A model generated the notes under the pieces. The model was not told the DNA's origin, made no database searches, and saw only the letters and a program-made list of their open reading frames with translations. Source: Streptomyces longwoodensis (lineage in GTDB: Bacteria > Actinomycetota > Actinomycetes > Streptomycetales > Streptomycetaceae). From it: a DNA stretch of 32,552 bases. The position numbers and the translations under genes are program-made. The stretch spans positions 297,358 through 329,909 of the forward strand of contig NZ_KQ948560.1 in NCBI RefSeq assembly GCF_001514125.1, given 5' to 3'. Shown here one piece after another: positions 14,521 to 23,298 of this stretch (its first letter is position 1; every line of letters starts with the position of its first letter).

Positions 14521-15309
14521 TTGAGCAATTCTGCCGACTCCCCCGGGACGGGTACAACGGGTAACGCCCCCGCCCCCCGGCCTCGTTTCCGGCCGGTGCG
14601 GGTGCTGACGGTCGCGGTCTTCGCGCTCGCGGGGCTCCTCTTCTTCACCAGCTTCAACACCGCCAAGGGCACCAACATCCGCACGGACACCTCCCTGCTG
14701 AAGCTGTCCGACCTCATCCAGGAGCGCAGCCGCAAGAACGGCGAGCTCGACGAGTCCAACGCGGCGCTGCGCGACGAGGTCGAGTCCCTGGCCGAGCGCG
14801 ACGACGGCCGCTCCCAGGCCGAGGACGACAAGCTCACCGCGCTGGAACACACCGCGGGCACCCAGAAGCTCAAGGGCCGGGCGATCACCGTCACGCTCAA
14901 CGACGCCCCGCCCGACGCCACCGCCAAGCTGCCCGGCTACCCCGAGCCGCAGCCCGACTACTTGGTCATCCACCAGCAGGACCTCCAGGCCGTGGTGAAC
15001 GCGCTGTGGCAGGGCGGCGCCCAGGGCATCAAGGTCATGGACCAGCGGCTGATCTCCACCAGCGCCGTGCGCTGCGTGGGCAACACCCTGATCCTCCAGG
15101 GCCGGGTCTACTCGCCGCCGTACCGGATCCAGGCGGTCGGGGACCCCGCGAAGCTGCAGAAGGCGCTCGCCGACTCACCGGCGATCCAGAACTACATGGT
15201 CTACGTGAACGTCTACGGCCTGGGCTGGAAGGTGACCGAGGACGGCACCGTGACGCTGCCCGGCTACTCGGGCACGGTGGACCTGCACTACGCCCGGCCC
15301 GTGGAGTAG
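14521..15309 (+). CDS. DUF881 family membrane protein
   Basis: This is a 262-aa bitopic protein. A disordered basic N-terminus, one helix at about 27-43 (VLTVAVFALAGLLFFTS), a coiled coil at about 58-112 (LLKLSDLIQERSRKNGELDE) and a C-terminal DUF881 domain (about 118-262, with KGRAITVTLNDAP and VVNALWQGGAQGIKVMDQRL) can be seen. In M. tuberculosis the homologue (Rv0012) also lies beside crgA. The family is thought to act at the cell surface in division or wall assembly; this is inference. TTG 14521 is the start, preceded by AAGGAGATAAGG. The gene is divergent from crgA. Confidence 0.92.
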   Translation: MSNSADSPGTGTTGNAPAPRPRFRPVRVLTVAVFALAGLLFFTSFNTAKGTNIRTDTSLLKLSDLIQERSRKNGELDESNAALRDEVESLAERDDGRSQAEDDKLTALEHTAGTQKLKGRAITVTLNDAPPDATAKLPGYPEPQPDYLVIHQQDLQAVVNALWQGGAQGIKVMDQRLISTSAVRCVGNTLILQGRVYSPPYRIQAVGDPAKLQKALADSPAIQNYMVYVNVYGLGWKVTEDGTVTLPGYSGTVDLHYARPVE

Positions 15310-15465
15310 CCGGCCGGCCCGGCCGTTCCGGCGGACGTTGAGGTGTTCGACCCCGTACCACGTAAGTCGGGGTGTACGCCGTCCCGCCGGGCCCCGTGGC
15401 GCCGCGCCGCTAGTCTGGTGCGGTACGGCGTGGGTCTGGTGCCGTGGTACGACGGAAGGGACGGC

Positions 15466-15627
15466 ATGTACGGCTGGATCTGGCGGCATCTGCCGGGCAA
15501 CGCGTGGAGCAAGGCGCTGATCGCGCTCGTGCTCGCTCTGGCCGTGGTCTACGTCCTCTTCCAGTACGTGTTCCCGTGGGCCGAACCGCTGCTTCCCTTC
15601 AACGATGTGACGGTGGACAACCAGTGA
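15466..15627 (+). CDS. Small single-span membrane protein
   Basis: This is a 53-aa peptide: MYGWIWRHLPGNAWSK, then one hydrophobic helix (about 17-36, ALIALVLALAVVYVLFQYVF) and a short tail PWAEPLLPFNDVTVDNQ. ATG 15466 has GGAAGGG at 15453-15459. The stop overlaps the GTG of the next gene (GTGA), so translation is coupled to the amidotransferase and the sortases. The position between the DUF881 and pabA-like genes is conserved in Streptomyces (from memory of gene order). TAGTCT at 15411-15416 may be the -10 box of the operon. Function unknown; the topology fits a divisome or wall-synthesis accessory peptide. Confidence 0.8.
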   Translation: MYGWIWRHLPGNAWSKALIALVLALAVVYVLFQYVFPWAEPLLPFNDVTVDNQ

Positions 15628-16262
15628 GCGCGCGCATTCTCGTCGTGGACAACTACGACAGCTTCGTCTTCAACCTGGTCCAGTACCTGTACCAGCTGGG
15701 CGCCGAGTGCGAGGTCCTGCGCAACGACGAGGTCTCCACCTCCCACGCGCAGGACGGCTTCGACGGCGTGCTGCTGTCGCCCGGCCCGGGCACGCCCGAG
15801 CAGGCGGGGGTCTGCGTCGACATGGTCCGCCACTGCGCGGCCACCGGCGTCCCGGTCTTCGGCGTCTGCCTGGGCATGCAGTCGATGCAGGTGGCGTACG
15901 GCGGTTTCGTCGACCGGGCGCCCGAGCTGCTGCACGGCAAGACCTCGCCGGTCGAGCACGAGGGCCGGGGCGTTTTCGCCGGGCTGCCGTCGCCGTTCAC
16001 CGCGACCCGGTACCACTCGCTGGCGGCGCTGCCGACGACCGTGCCCGCCGAGCTGGAGGTCACCGCCCGCACCCACGACGGGATCATCATGGGGCTCAGG
16101 CACCGCGAGCTGCCGGTCGAGGGCGTGCAGTTCCACCCCGAGTCGGTGCTCACCGAGCACGGCCACCGGATGCTGGCCAACTGGCTCGTCGAGTGCGGCG
16201 ACCGGGACGCGGTGGCGAGGTCGGCGGGGCTCGCCCCGGTGGTGGGCAGGGCCACGGCGTGA
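15624..16262 (+). CDS. pabA: Aminodeoxychorismate/anthranilate synthase component II
   Basis: This is a 212-aa class I glutamine amidotransferase that supplies ammonia to a chorismate-using partner for p-aminobenzoate (folate) or anthranilate. Motifs: ILVVDNYDSFVFN (5-17), SPGPGTPEQAG (52-62), the nucleophile elbow GVCLGMQ with Cys82, and GVQFHPES with His171 and Glu173, so the triad is complete. The length is typical. The partner synthase is not in this window, as is also true in M. tuberculosis, where the homologue (Rv0013) has the same place. GTG 15624 overlaps the preceding stop and its own stop overlaps the next start, so it is coupled to membrane and sortase genes. PabA versus TrpG cannot be decided from sequence alone. 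Confidence 0.93.
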   Translation: MSARILVVDNYDSFVFNLVQYLYQLGAECEVLRNDEVSTSHAQDGFDGVLLSPGPGTPEQAGVCVDMVRHCAATGVPVFGVCLGMQSMQVAYGGFVDRAPELLHGKTSPVEHEGRGVFAGLPSPFTATRYHSLAALPTTVPAELEVTARTHDGIIMGLRHRELPVEGVQFHPESVLTEHGHRMLANWLVECGDRDAVARSAGLAPVVGRATA

Positions 16263-17302
16263 CCGCGCTGCGCCCGGAGCGCGAGGACTCGTACGGCACG
16301 GCGTACGGGTCCTTCGGCGTTCCCGGCGCGGGGGCCCCGTACGGCCCGCTCCCCGACGACGAGACGATGGCCCTGCGCCTCGCGGAGGCACCGGAGGAGG
16401 CCCAGCCCTACGGGAGGCCCCTGACGGCCCCTGACGGCCCATCGGCCCCTCACGCCCCTGTGGCCCCCGGAGGCGGCCGTGCGGCCCGCAGGAAGGCCGC
16501 CAAGCGCCGTCACGGGCGCCGCGGGGGGCCCGAGGGCGCCAACGGGCCCCAGGAACCACCGCGTCGCGCGGCCGACGACGGCCGGCCCCTCTCCCGGGTC
16601 GAGGCCCGGCGCCGGGCGCGGGCCAGCAGACCGGGCCCCGCGGTCGTCGCCAGCCGGGCCGTCGGCGAGCTGTTCATCACCGCCGGCGTGCTGATGCTGC
16701 TGTTCGTCACCTACCAGCTGTGGTGGACCAACGTGCGCGCGCACGCCCAGGCCGACCGGGAGGCCAGCAGCCTCCAGGACGACTGGGCCAGCGGCCGGCG
16801 CAACCCCGGCACCTTCTCGCCGGGCCAGGGCTTCGCCCTGCTGCACATCCCCGCGCTGGACGTGGTCGTCCCGATCGCCGAGGGCGTCAGCAACAAGAAG
16901 GTCCTCGACAAGGGCATGGTCGGGCACTACGGCGACGGCGCCCTGCGGACCGCGATGCCGGACGCGAAGACCGGCAACTTCGGGCTCGCGGGCCACCGCA
17001 ACACCCACGGTGAGCCCTTCCGGTACATCAACCGGCTCAAGCCCGGCGACGCGGTGGTCGTCGAGACCCAGGACGAGTACTTCGTGTACAAGGTGGCCTC
17101 GACGCTGCCGGTGACCTCGCCCAGCAACGTGAGCGTGCTCGACCCCGTGCCGAAGGGGTCCGGATTCACCGGGCCGGGCCGGTACATCACCCTCACGACG
17201 TGCACTCCGGAGTTCACCAGCAAGTACCGCCTGATCGTCTGGGGCAAGATGGTCGAGGAACGGCCGCGCAGCAAGGGCAAACCGGATGCGCTCGTAGAGT
17301 AG
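16259..17302 (+). CDS. srtE1: Class E sortase (first of pair)
   Basis: This is a 347-aa membrane transpeptidase that links surface proteins carrying a C-terminal sorting signal to peptidoglycan. It has a long disordered, Pro/Arg-rich cytoplasmic N-terminus (about 1-130), one helix (about 140-160, GELFITAGVLMLLFVTYQLW) and a sortase fold with His246 (GLAGHRNTHGEPF), Cys315 (TLTTC) and Arg324 (KYRLIVWG). TLTTCTPE and the class E-type LAGHR motif agree with the SrtE enzymes of S. coelicolor, which attach long chaplins and recognise LAXTG-type signals (established). GTG 16259 overlaps the stop of the amidotransferase gene by GTGA. The second sortase begins 14 nt downstream. Confidence 0.94.
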   Translation: MTALRPEREDSYGTAYGSFGVPGAGAPYGPLPDDETMALRLAEAPEEAQPYGRPLTAPDGPSAPHAPVAPGGGRAARRKAAKRRHGRRGGPEGANGPQEPPRRAADDGRPLSRVEARRRARASRPGPAVVASRAVGELFITAGVLMLLFVTYQLWWTNVRAHAQADREASSLQDDWASGRRNPGTFSPGQGFALLHIPALDVVVPIAEGVSNKKVLDKGMVGHYGDGALRTAMPDAKTGNFGLAGHRNTHGEPFRYINRLKPGDAVVVETQDEYFVYKVASTLPVTSPSNVSVLDPVPKGSGFTGPGRYITLTTCTPEFTSKYRLIVWGKMVEERPRSKGKPDALVE

Positions 17303-17316
17303 GGGCGGATGACACC

Positions 17317-18096
17317 GTGGCAGCGACCACAGACGGCACCGGGGAACACAGCGGCCCGTCGGCACCGGCTCCCCCGCCGTCCGCCGCGTCCCCGTCCCCC
17401 GCGTCCCCGCCCGCACGGCGGCCCGGACCGGTGGCGACGGCCGTCAGCGTCCTCGGGGAACTCCTCATCACGGCCGGTCTGGTGCTCGGCCTGTTCGTCG
17501 TCTACTCGCTGTGGTGGACCAACGTCGTCGCCGACCGGCACGCCGACGCGCAGGCCGACAAGGTGCGCGACCAGTGGGAGCACCAGGACACCGGGCCCGG
17601 CGCGCTCGACACCCGGGACGGCATCGGCTTCCTGCACGTGCCCGCCATGAGCAACGGCGAGGTCCTGGTCGAGAAGGGCACCACCTCGAAGGTCCTCAAC
17701 GAGGGCGTCGCCGGCTACTACACCGACCCGGTCAGGGCCACGCTCCCCATGACCGGCAAGCCGGGCAACTTCTCCCTCGCCGCGCACCGGGACGGCCACG
17801 GCGCCAAGTTCCACAACATCGACAAGCTCGACGAGGGCGACCCGATCGTCTTCGAGACGCGCGACGACTGGTACGTGTACAAGGTCTTCGCGATCCTCCC
17901 GGAGACCTCCAAGTACAACGTCAAGGTCCTCGGGCGGGTCCCGAAGGAGTCCGGGCGGACCAAGGCCGGCCACTACATCACGCTGACCACCTGCACCCCC
18001 GTCTACACCAGCCGCTACCGCTACGTCGTGTGGGGCGAACTGGTCCGGGTGCAGAAGGTGGACGCCGAGCGCACCCCGCCGCAGGAACTGCGCTGA
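17317..18096 (+). CDS. srtE2: Class E sortase (second of pair)
   Basis: This is a 259-aa paralogue of the preceding sortase with a shorter Pro/Ser/Ala-rich N-terminus (about 45 residues), a membrane helix at about 46-68 (LGELLITAGLVLGLFVVYSLWW) and the catalytic His157 (SLAAHRDGHG), Cys226 (TLTTC) and Arg235. His to Cys spacing is 69 residues in both copies, which points to tandem duplication. Enzymes of this kind act on the outer face of the membrane with partly overlapping substrates. GTG 17317 is the start, with AGGGGCGG at 17301-17308. A bidirectional terminator follows and ends the operon that runs from 15466. Confidence 0.93.
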   Translation: MAATTDGTGEHSGPSAPAPPPSAASPSPASPPARRPGPVATAVSVLGELLITAGLVLGLFVVYSLWWTNVVADRHADAQADKVRDQWEHQDTGPGALDTRDGIGFLHVPAMSNGEVLVEKGTTSKVLNEGVAGYYTDPVRATLPMTGKPGNFSLAAHRDGHGAKFHNIDKLDEGDPIVFETRDDWYVYKVFAILPETSKYNVKVLGRVPKESGRTKAGHYITLTTCTPVYTSRYRYVVWGELVRVQKVDAERTPPQELR

Positions 18097-18121
18097 GCGC
18101 CGGCCGAGCGGCCTGAACGGC

Positions 18122-18154
18122 GAAGCCCCGGCACTCGTCGAGTGCCGGGGCTTC
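18122..18154. terminator. Bidirectional terminator between srtE2 and pknB
   Basis: GAAGCCCCGGCACTC (18122-18136) pairs with its complement up to 18154 around a 3-nt loop. With GAAG on the left and CTTC on the right it can serve both convergent genes. Confidence 0.88.
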
Positions 18155-18182
18155 CGTTCGCTCCGGGAGGGGGCGCCGGGTG

Positions 18183-20195
18183 TCAGTCCTCGCGGCCCGA
18201 GCCTCCGGTGAGCCCCCCGAAGAACTGGGTGCCGCCGTTGTCGTTCCCGCCGTTGTTCCCGCCGTTGTTGTTCCCGGGAACCGTCGCCAGGTTGACCGCG
18301 CTGCCCTTGTTGACGGTGCTGCCCGGCTGGGGGTCCGACCCCACCACGAGGGCGTTGTCGTCCTGGGCCGGGCCCACGGTGCCGACGTTCAGCCCCGCGT
18401 CCTGGATCGCCTTCTTGGCGTCCTTCAGGCTCAGCCCCTGCAGGTTCTGCGGGACCTGGGTCTGACTGCTCCTGCCGATGTTGATCTGGACCGTGGAGTC
18501 CTTGTCGACCGAGCTGCCGATGCCCGGGCTGGTCGAGACGACCTTGCCGACCTGGTTCGGGTCCTGGACGTCGACCTCGGTGCAGTTGCCCTTGAGGCCG
18601 TTGTCCTTCATCTGGGCCTTGGCGTCGTCGCAGGACTTGCCGGAGACGTCGGGGACGGTCGCCTTCTCCACGGCCTTGGCGACCGTGAGGGTGATCGTGG
18701 AGCCCTTCTCGACCTCCTTGCCGGAGGGCGGGTTCTGCTCGAGGACCGTGCCGGGGTCACGGGACGACTCCCGCGTCTCGGTCTTCACGTCGAACTGGTA
18801 GTCGTCGCCCTCCAGCTTCGACTTGGCGTCGTCGAGGCTGAGGTCGATCACGTTGGGCACGCTCACCTTCGGCGCGCCCGTCGAGACCACCAGGGTGACC
18901 GTGGAGCCCTTGTCGACCTCGTTGCCGGGGGTCGGGTTCTGCGAGCAGACCTTGCCGGTCTCGGTGTTCTCGCAGGGCTTCTCGGTGAACGCCAGCTTCA
19001 GGTCGGCGTTGGTCGCCATGGTCTGCGCCTGGGCCTTCGTCTGGTCCACGAAGGTCGGCACCGACACGGTGTCGTTGCCCGCGCCCCCGCCGCCGAAGGC
19101 CCACTTGCCGATCAGGATGGCGCCGACCAGGACCAGCACGGCCGCGACGACCAGCAGGATGGTCGAGGTGTTCGACTTCTTCTGGCGGCGCCGGTCCGGG
19201 CGGTCGTCGTAGCCGTAACCGCCGTCGTCCGGGTTCGTCGGGGGCAGCATCGTGGTCGCGCCGCCGCCCGCGTCCGAGCGCAGGGCCGTGGTCGCCTGGT
19301 CGTCGGGGTAGCCGCCGTAGCCGACCGAGCCCATCGCCGCCGTGGCCGCGACCGGCTGGCCGTCGAGGCAGGCCTCGATGTCGGCCCGCATCTCGTCGGC
19401 GGACTGGTAGCGGTAGTTGGGGTCCTTGACCAGCGCGCGCAGGACGATGGCATCCATCTCGGGCGTGATCTCGGGGTCGAACACGCTCGGCGGCTGCGGC
19501 TCCTCGCGGACGTGCTGGTAGGCGACGGCCACGGGGGAGTCGCCGACGAACGGGGGCCGTACCGTCAGCAGTTCGTAGAGCAGACAGCCCGTGGAGTACA
19601 GGTCGGACCGGGCGTCGACCTGCTCGCCCTTGGCCTGCTCGGGCGACAGGTACTGGGCGGTGCCGATGACCGCCGCGGTCTGGGTCATGGTCATGCCGGA
19701 GTCGCCCATGGCGCGGGCGATGCCGAAGTCCATCACCTTGACCTGGCCGGTGCGCGTCAGCATGACGTTCGCCGGCTTGATGTCACGGTGCACGATGCCG
19801 CTGCGGTGGGCGTACTCCAGGCCCTGGAGGATGCCGATGGTCATCTCCATCGAGCGCTCCGGCAGCAGCTTGCGGCCGGAGTGCAGCAGCTCACGGAGCG
19901 TGGAGCCGTCGACGTACTCCATGACGATGTACGGGATCGAGACCCCGTCGATGTAGTCCTCGCCCGTGTCGTAGACCGCCACGATCGCGGGATGGTTGAG
20001 CGAGGCGGCCGACTGGGCCTCCCGGCGGAACCGGGCCTGGAAGGAAGGGTCGCGCGCGAGGTCCGCGCGCAGCGTCTTCACCGCCACGGTGCGGCCCAGG
20101 CGGGTGTCATGCGCGAGGTAGACCTCGGCCATGCCACCGCGGCCGAGCACCTGGCCCAGCTCGTACCGGCCGCCGAGGCGACGCGGCTCTTCCAT
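18183..20195 (-). CDS. pknB: Ser/Thr protein kinase PknB with PASTA repeats
   Basis: This is a 670-aa receptor kinase. Kinase domain about 11-275: Gly loop GRGGMAEV (18-25), Lys40, HRDIKPAN (136-143), DFG (156-158) and the activation loop with TMTQTAAVIGTAQYLSPE. A linker with basic DRRRQKK precedes a membrane helix at about 346-366. Outside lie four PASTA repeats (TVSVPTFVD, KVSVPNVID, KATVPDVSG, QTQVPQNLQ), which bind muropeptides or lipid II in known homologues. The C-terminus is Gly/Asn-rich. It adjusts growth and division by phosphorylating FHA and wall proteins, and the phosphatase PstP lies in the same cluster. ATG 20195 is clear. 170 nt separate it from pbpA, so it may have its own promoter. 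No pknA lies beside it, unlike in mycobacteria. Confidence 0.97.
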   Translation of the reverse strand: MEEPRRLGGRYELGQVLGRGGMAEVYLAHDTRLGRTVAVKTLRADLARDPSFQARFRREAQSAASLNHPAIVAVYDTGEDYIDGVSIPYIVMEYVDGSTLRELLHSGRKLLPERSMEMTIGILQGLEYAHRSGIVHRDIKPANVMLTRTGQVKVMDFGIARAMGDSGMTMTQTAAVIGTAQYLSPEQAKGEQVDARSDLYSTGCLLYELLTVRPPFVGDSPVAVAYQHVREEPQPPSVFDPEITPEMDAIVLRALVKDPNYRYQSADEMRADIEACLDGQPVAATAAMGSVGYGGYPDDQATTALRSDAGGGATTMLPPTNPDDGGYGYDDRPDRRRQKKSNTSTILLVVAAVLVLVGAILIGKWAFGGGGAGNDTVSVPTFVDQTKAQAQTMATNADLKLAFTEKPCENTETGKVCSQNPTPGNEVDKGSTVTLVVSTGAPKVSVPNVIDLSLDDAKSKLEGDDYQFDVKTETRESSRDPGTVLEQNPPSGKEVEKGSTITLTVAKAVEKATVPDVSGKSCDDAKAQMKDNGLKGNCTEVDVQDPNQVGKVVSTSPGIGSSVDKDSTVQINIGRSSQTQVPQNLQGLSLKDAKKAIQDAGLNVGTVGPAQDDNALVVGSDPQPGSTVNKGSAVNLATVPGNNNGGNNGGNDNGGTQFFGGLTGGSGRED

Positions 20196-20365
20196 AAGCT
20201 ACCTACCAGCCCTCTCCGTCGGTCCCGACCGCACCCTGTTGGGTCCGGCGGTGTGCCCACCGGGCATACCGTACCCGGCTCGCTCTGTGTGACCTGGCCA
20301 AGCCCGTCACCCGATACAGGACCGGTATCGCAACGTGCACCGATGTGCAGGCGGTGTGGGCAGGG

Positions 20366-21835
20366 TCACTTCTTGGTGCCGATGACGGCCTCCATGACGG
20401 CCTTGGCGATCGGGGCGGCGAGGCCACCGCCGGTGATGTCGTCACGGTTGGCGGCGCCGTCCTCGACGACCACCGCGACGGCCACCGGCGAGCTGCCGTC
20501 CGACAGCTTGGCGTAGGAGATGAACCACGCGTACGGCTTCTCGCTGTTGTTCAGGCCGTGCTGGGCGGTACCGGTCTTGCCGCCGACGGTGACGCCGTCG
20601 ATCTGCGCCTTGGTTCCGGTGCCCTCCTTGACCACGGTCTCCATCATCTGCTGGAGCTTCTGCGCGGTCTCCGAGGAGACGGCCTGGGAGAACTGCTTGG
20701 GCTGCGTGGTCTCGATGACGTCCAGGTTGGAGGCGCGCAGCTGGTCGACCATGTACGGCTGCATCAGCTTGCCGTCGTTGGCGACGGCCGAGGCGACCAT
20801 GGCCATCTGCAGCGGGGTGGCGGTGTTGGACGCCTGGCCGATGCCGTCCATGGCGTTCTGCGGCCGGTTGTCCTCGGGGTAGACGCTCTGCGCGGCGCGC
20901 ACCGGGGTGTCCAGCTTCTTGTTGTTGAAGCCGAACTTCTCCGCCTGCTCGATCATCTTCTCGTTGCCCACGCTGTCGGAGAGCTTGGCGAAGACGGTGT
21001 TGCACGAGTAGCGCAGCGCTATGCGCAGGGTCGCGTTCTCGCAGGGGATGTTGCCCTCGTTCTTCAGCTCGGTCCGGGAGTCCGGGAGCTGGTAGGGCAG
21101 CGGGGAGTCGGTCTTGTCGTCGATGCCGGAGACCTTGCCGTTCTCCAGCGCGGCCGCGGCGGTGACGACCTTGAAGGTCGAGCCCGGCGGGTAGGTCTCG
21201 CGCAGCGCCCGGTTGAGCATCGGGTCGTCGCGGTCGTTCTTCTTCTGCACCGCGTTCCACGCCTTGGCGTCGTCGTCGGTGTTGCCCGCGAACTTCGACG
21301 GGTCGTACGACGGCGTGGAGACCAGCGCCAGGATCTTGCCGGTGGCCGGGTCGAGCGCGGCGACCGCGCCCTTGTTGTTGCCCAGGCCCTCGTAGGCGGC
21401 CTTCTGCGCGGCCGCGTTGAGGGTGGTGACGACGCTGCCGCCCTCCTTCTTCTTGCCCGTGATCATGTCGAGCGTGTTGCGGAAGAAGAGCCGGTCGTCG
21501 TTGCCGGTGAGGATGCCGTCCTCCAGCGCCTCGAGCTGGTTGGCGCCGAAGGCCTGCGAGGAGTACCCGGTGACCGGCGCCCACATGGCGCCGTCCTTCC
21601 AGGTGCGCTTGTACTTGAAGTCGCCGCTGGTGTTCTCCACCGAGCCGGTGATCGCCTTGCCGCCGACGATGATGTCGCCGCGCGGGGTCGCGTAGCGCGC
21701 GATGTTGACGCGGCGGTTCTTGTCGTCCGTGGCCAGGTCGTCGGCCTTGACGTACTGGAGCCAGTTGTCGCGGATGAGCAGGGTGAGGACGAGCAGTCCG
21801 CAGAAGATCGCGATCCGGCGCAGGGGCTTGTTCAT
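20366..21835 (-). CDS. pbpA: Class B penicillin-binding protein PbpA
   Basis: This is a 489-aa peptidoglycan transpeptidase with one N-terminal membrane anchor (about 7-22, RIAIFCGLLVLTLLIR), a dimerisation domain beginning near RYATPRGDIIVGG, and a transpeptidase domain with Ser219 in STFK, SCN at 277-279 and KTGTA at 420-424, the complete active-site set. The length agrees with mycobacterial PbpA. It crosslinks the glycan made by the RodA/FtsW partner encoded just upstream. ATG 21835 overlaps the partner's stop (ATGA), so the two are translationally coupled, which suits the 1:1 complex known for SEDS and class B enzymes. Confidence 0.96.
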   Translation of the reverse strand: MNKPLRRIAIFCGLLVLTLLIRDNWLQYVKADDLATDDKNRRVNIARYATPRGDIIVGGKAITGSVENTSGDFKYKRTWKDGAMWAPVTGYSSQAFGANQLEALEDGILTGNDDRLFFRNTLDMITGKKKEGGSVVTTLNAAAQKAAYEGLGNNKGAVAALDPATGKILALVSTPSYDPSKFAGNTDDDAKAWNAVQKKNDRDDPMLNRALRETYPPGSTFKVVTAAAALENGKVSGIDDKTDSPLPYQLPDSRTELKNEGNIPCENATLRIALRYSCNTVFAKLSDSVGNEKMIEQAEKFGFNNKKLDTPVRAAQSVYPEDNRPQNAMDGIGQASNTATPLQMAMVASAVANDGKLMQPYMVDQLRASNLDVIETTQPKQFSQAVSSETAQKLQQMMETVVKEGTGTKAQIDGVTVGGKTGTAQHGLNNSEKPYAWFISYAKLSDGSSPVAVAVVVEDGAANRDDITGGGLAAPIAKAVMEAVIGTKK

Positions 21836-23271
21836 GACGGGCGGACCACCTGGGTCATCTCGGCGTCGGGGTTGGTGGCGGGGGCGGGGGCCGGGCGGCG
21901 CGCGGTGTCGCTGATGCGCAGCAGGATGCCGATGAGCGCCCAGTTGGCGATGACGGAGGAGCCGCCGTACGCCAGGAAGGGCATCGTCATGCCGGTCAGC
22001 GGGATGAGGCCCATGACGCCGCCGGCGACGACGAAGACCTGGAGGGCGAACGCGCCGGACAGGCCGATCGCCAGCAGCTTGCCGAACGGGTCGCGGGCGG
22101 CGAGGGCGGTGCGCACGCCGCGCTCCACGATCAGGCCGTAGATCAGCAGCAGCGCCATCAGGCCGGCCAGGCCCAGCTCCTCGCCGAAGGTGGCGAGGAT
22201 GAAGTCGGAGTTCGCGGCGAACTTGATCAGCTCGGAGTGGCCCTGGCCCCAGCCGGTGCCGAGGGTGCCGCCGGAGCCGAACGCCCACAGCGCCTGCATG
22301 GCCTGCTCGGAGTGGCCGGGTACGCCCTGCTGGGACAGCGCGTACTCGTGCATGGGGTCCAGCCACGCCTGGACACGCATCTTCACGTGCGGCTCGATGC
22401 TCGCCACGCCGACGGCGCCGACCGAGGACATCAGCAGACCGAAGAAGATCCAGCTGGTCCGCTCGGTGGCGACGTACAGCATGATGACGAACATTCCGAA
22501 GAACAGCAGCGACGTGCCGAGGTCGGTCTCGAAGACCAGGATGAGGATCGAGATCGCCCAGACCACGATGATCGGGCCGAGGTCGCGCCCGCGCGGCAGG
22601 TACACGCCGAGGACACGGCGGCTGGCCAGGGCCAGCGCGTCGCGCTTCACCATCAGGTAGCCCGCGAAGAAGATCGCCAGCACGATCTTGGCGAACTCAC
22701 CGGGCTGGATGGAGAAGCCCGCGACCGAGATCCAGATCTTGGCGCCGTAGATGTTCTGGCCGAGGCCCGGCACCAGCGGGAGCAGCAGCAGGAACAGCGC
22801 GCCCACCATGGAGATGTAGGTGTAGCGCTGCAGGACCCGGTGGTCCTTGAGGAAGATCAGCACCACGATGAACAGGGCGATGCCCAGCGCCGTGTACAGC
22901 AGCTGCCGGGGCGCGGCGGTGCCCGCCTGGTGGATGCGCTGGAGCAGCTTCGACTGGTCGAGGCGCCAGATGGCGACCAGCCCCAGCCCGTTGAGCAGCG
23001 TGGCCAGCGGCAGCAGCAGCGGGTCGGCGTACGGCGCGAACTTGCGGACGACGAGGTGGGCGACGCCGGCCAGCAGGCCGAGCCCGAGTCCGTAGCTCAG
23101 CAGGCCGGACGGCACCTGCTCGTTCAGGGCGAGGCCCACGTTGGCGTAGGCGAAGACCGGGATGACGACGGCGAACACGAGCAGCGCGAGCTCGGTGTTG
23201 CGCCGGCTCGGCGCTCCGATCGAGCCGATCGTGGACGTGTGGTGCGTCGGCGTGTTGGTAGTACTGCTCAT
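21832..23271 (-). CDS. rodA: SEDS-family glycosyltransferase (RodA/FtsW type)
   Basis: This is a 479-aa polytopic protein with about 12 membrane helices that polymerises lipid II into glycan strands. SEDS signatures include GIALFIVVLIFLKDH, WISVAGFSIQPGEFAKIVLA (with the conserved QPGE), ETDLGTSLLFFG (with the catalytic-type Asp) and a C-terminal GLIPLTGMTMPFLAYGGSS. The last is close to the FtsW/RodA consensus. The cytoplasmic N-terminus is Thr/Ser-rich, and Thr residues there could be kinase targets (inference). It is the partner of PbpA. ATG 23271 lies 27 nt after the stop of pstP. Whether it is strictly RodA or a sporulation FtsW cannot be settled from sequence; gene order favours RodA. 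Confidence 0.95.
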   Translation of the reverse strand: MSSTTNTPTHHTSTIGSIGAPSRRNTELALLVFAVVIPVFAYANVGLALNEQVPSGLLSYGLGLGLLAGVAHLVVRKFAPYADPLLLPLATLLNGLGLVAIWRLDQSKLLQRIHQAGTAAPRQLLYTALGIALFIVVLIFLKDHRVLQRYTYISMVGALFLLLLPLVPGLGQNIYGAKIWISVAGFSIQPGEFAKIVLAIFFAGYLMVKRDALALASRRVLGVYLPRGRDLGPIIVVWAISILILVFETDLGTSLLFFGMFVIMLYVATERTSWIFFGLLMSSVGAVGVASIEPHVKMRVQAWLDPMHEYALSQQGVPGHSEQAMQALWAFGSGGTLGTGWGQGHSELIKFAANSDFILATFGEELGLAGLMALLLIYGLIVERGVRTALAARDPFGKLLAIGLSGAFALQVFVVAGGVMGLIPLTGMTMPFLAYGGSSVIANWALIGILLRISDTARRPAPAPATNPDAEMTQVVRPS

Positions 23272-23298
23272 CGTGTGACGGGGCCTCTCACGGCTTGC

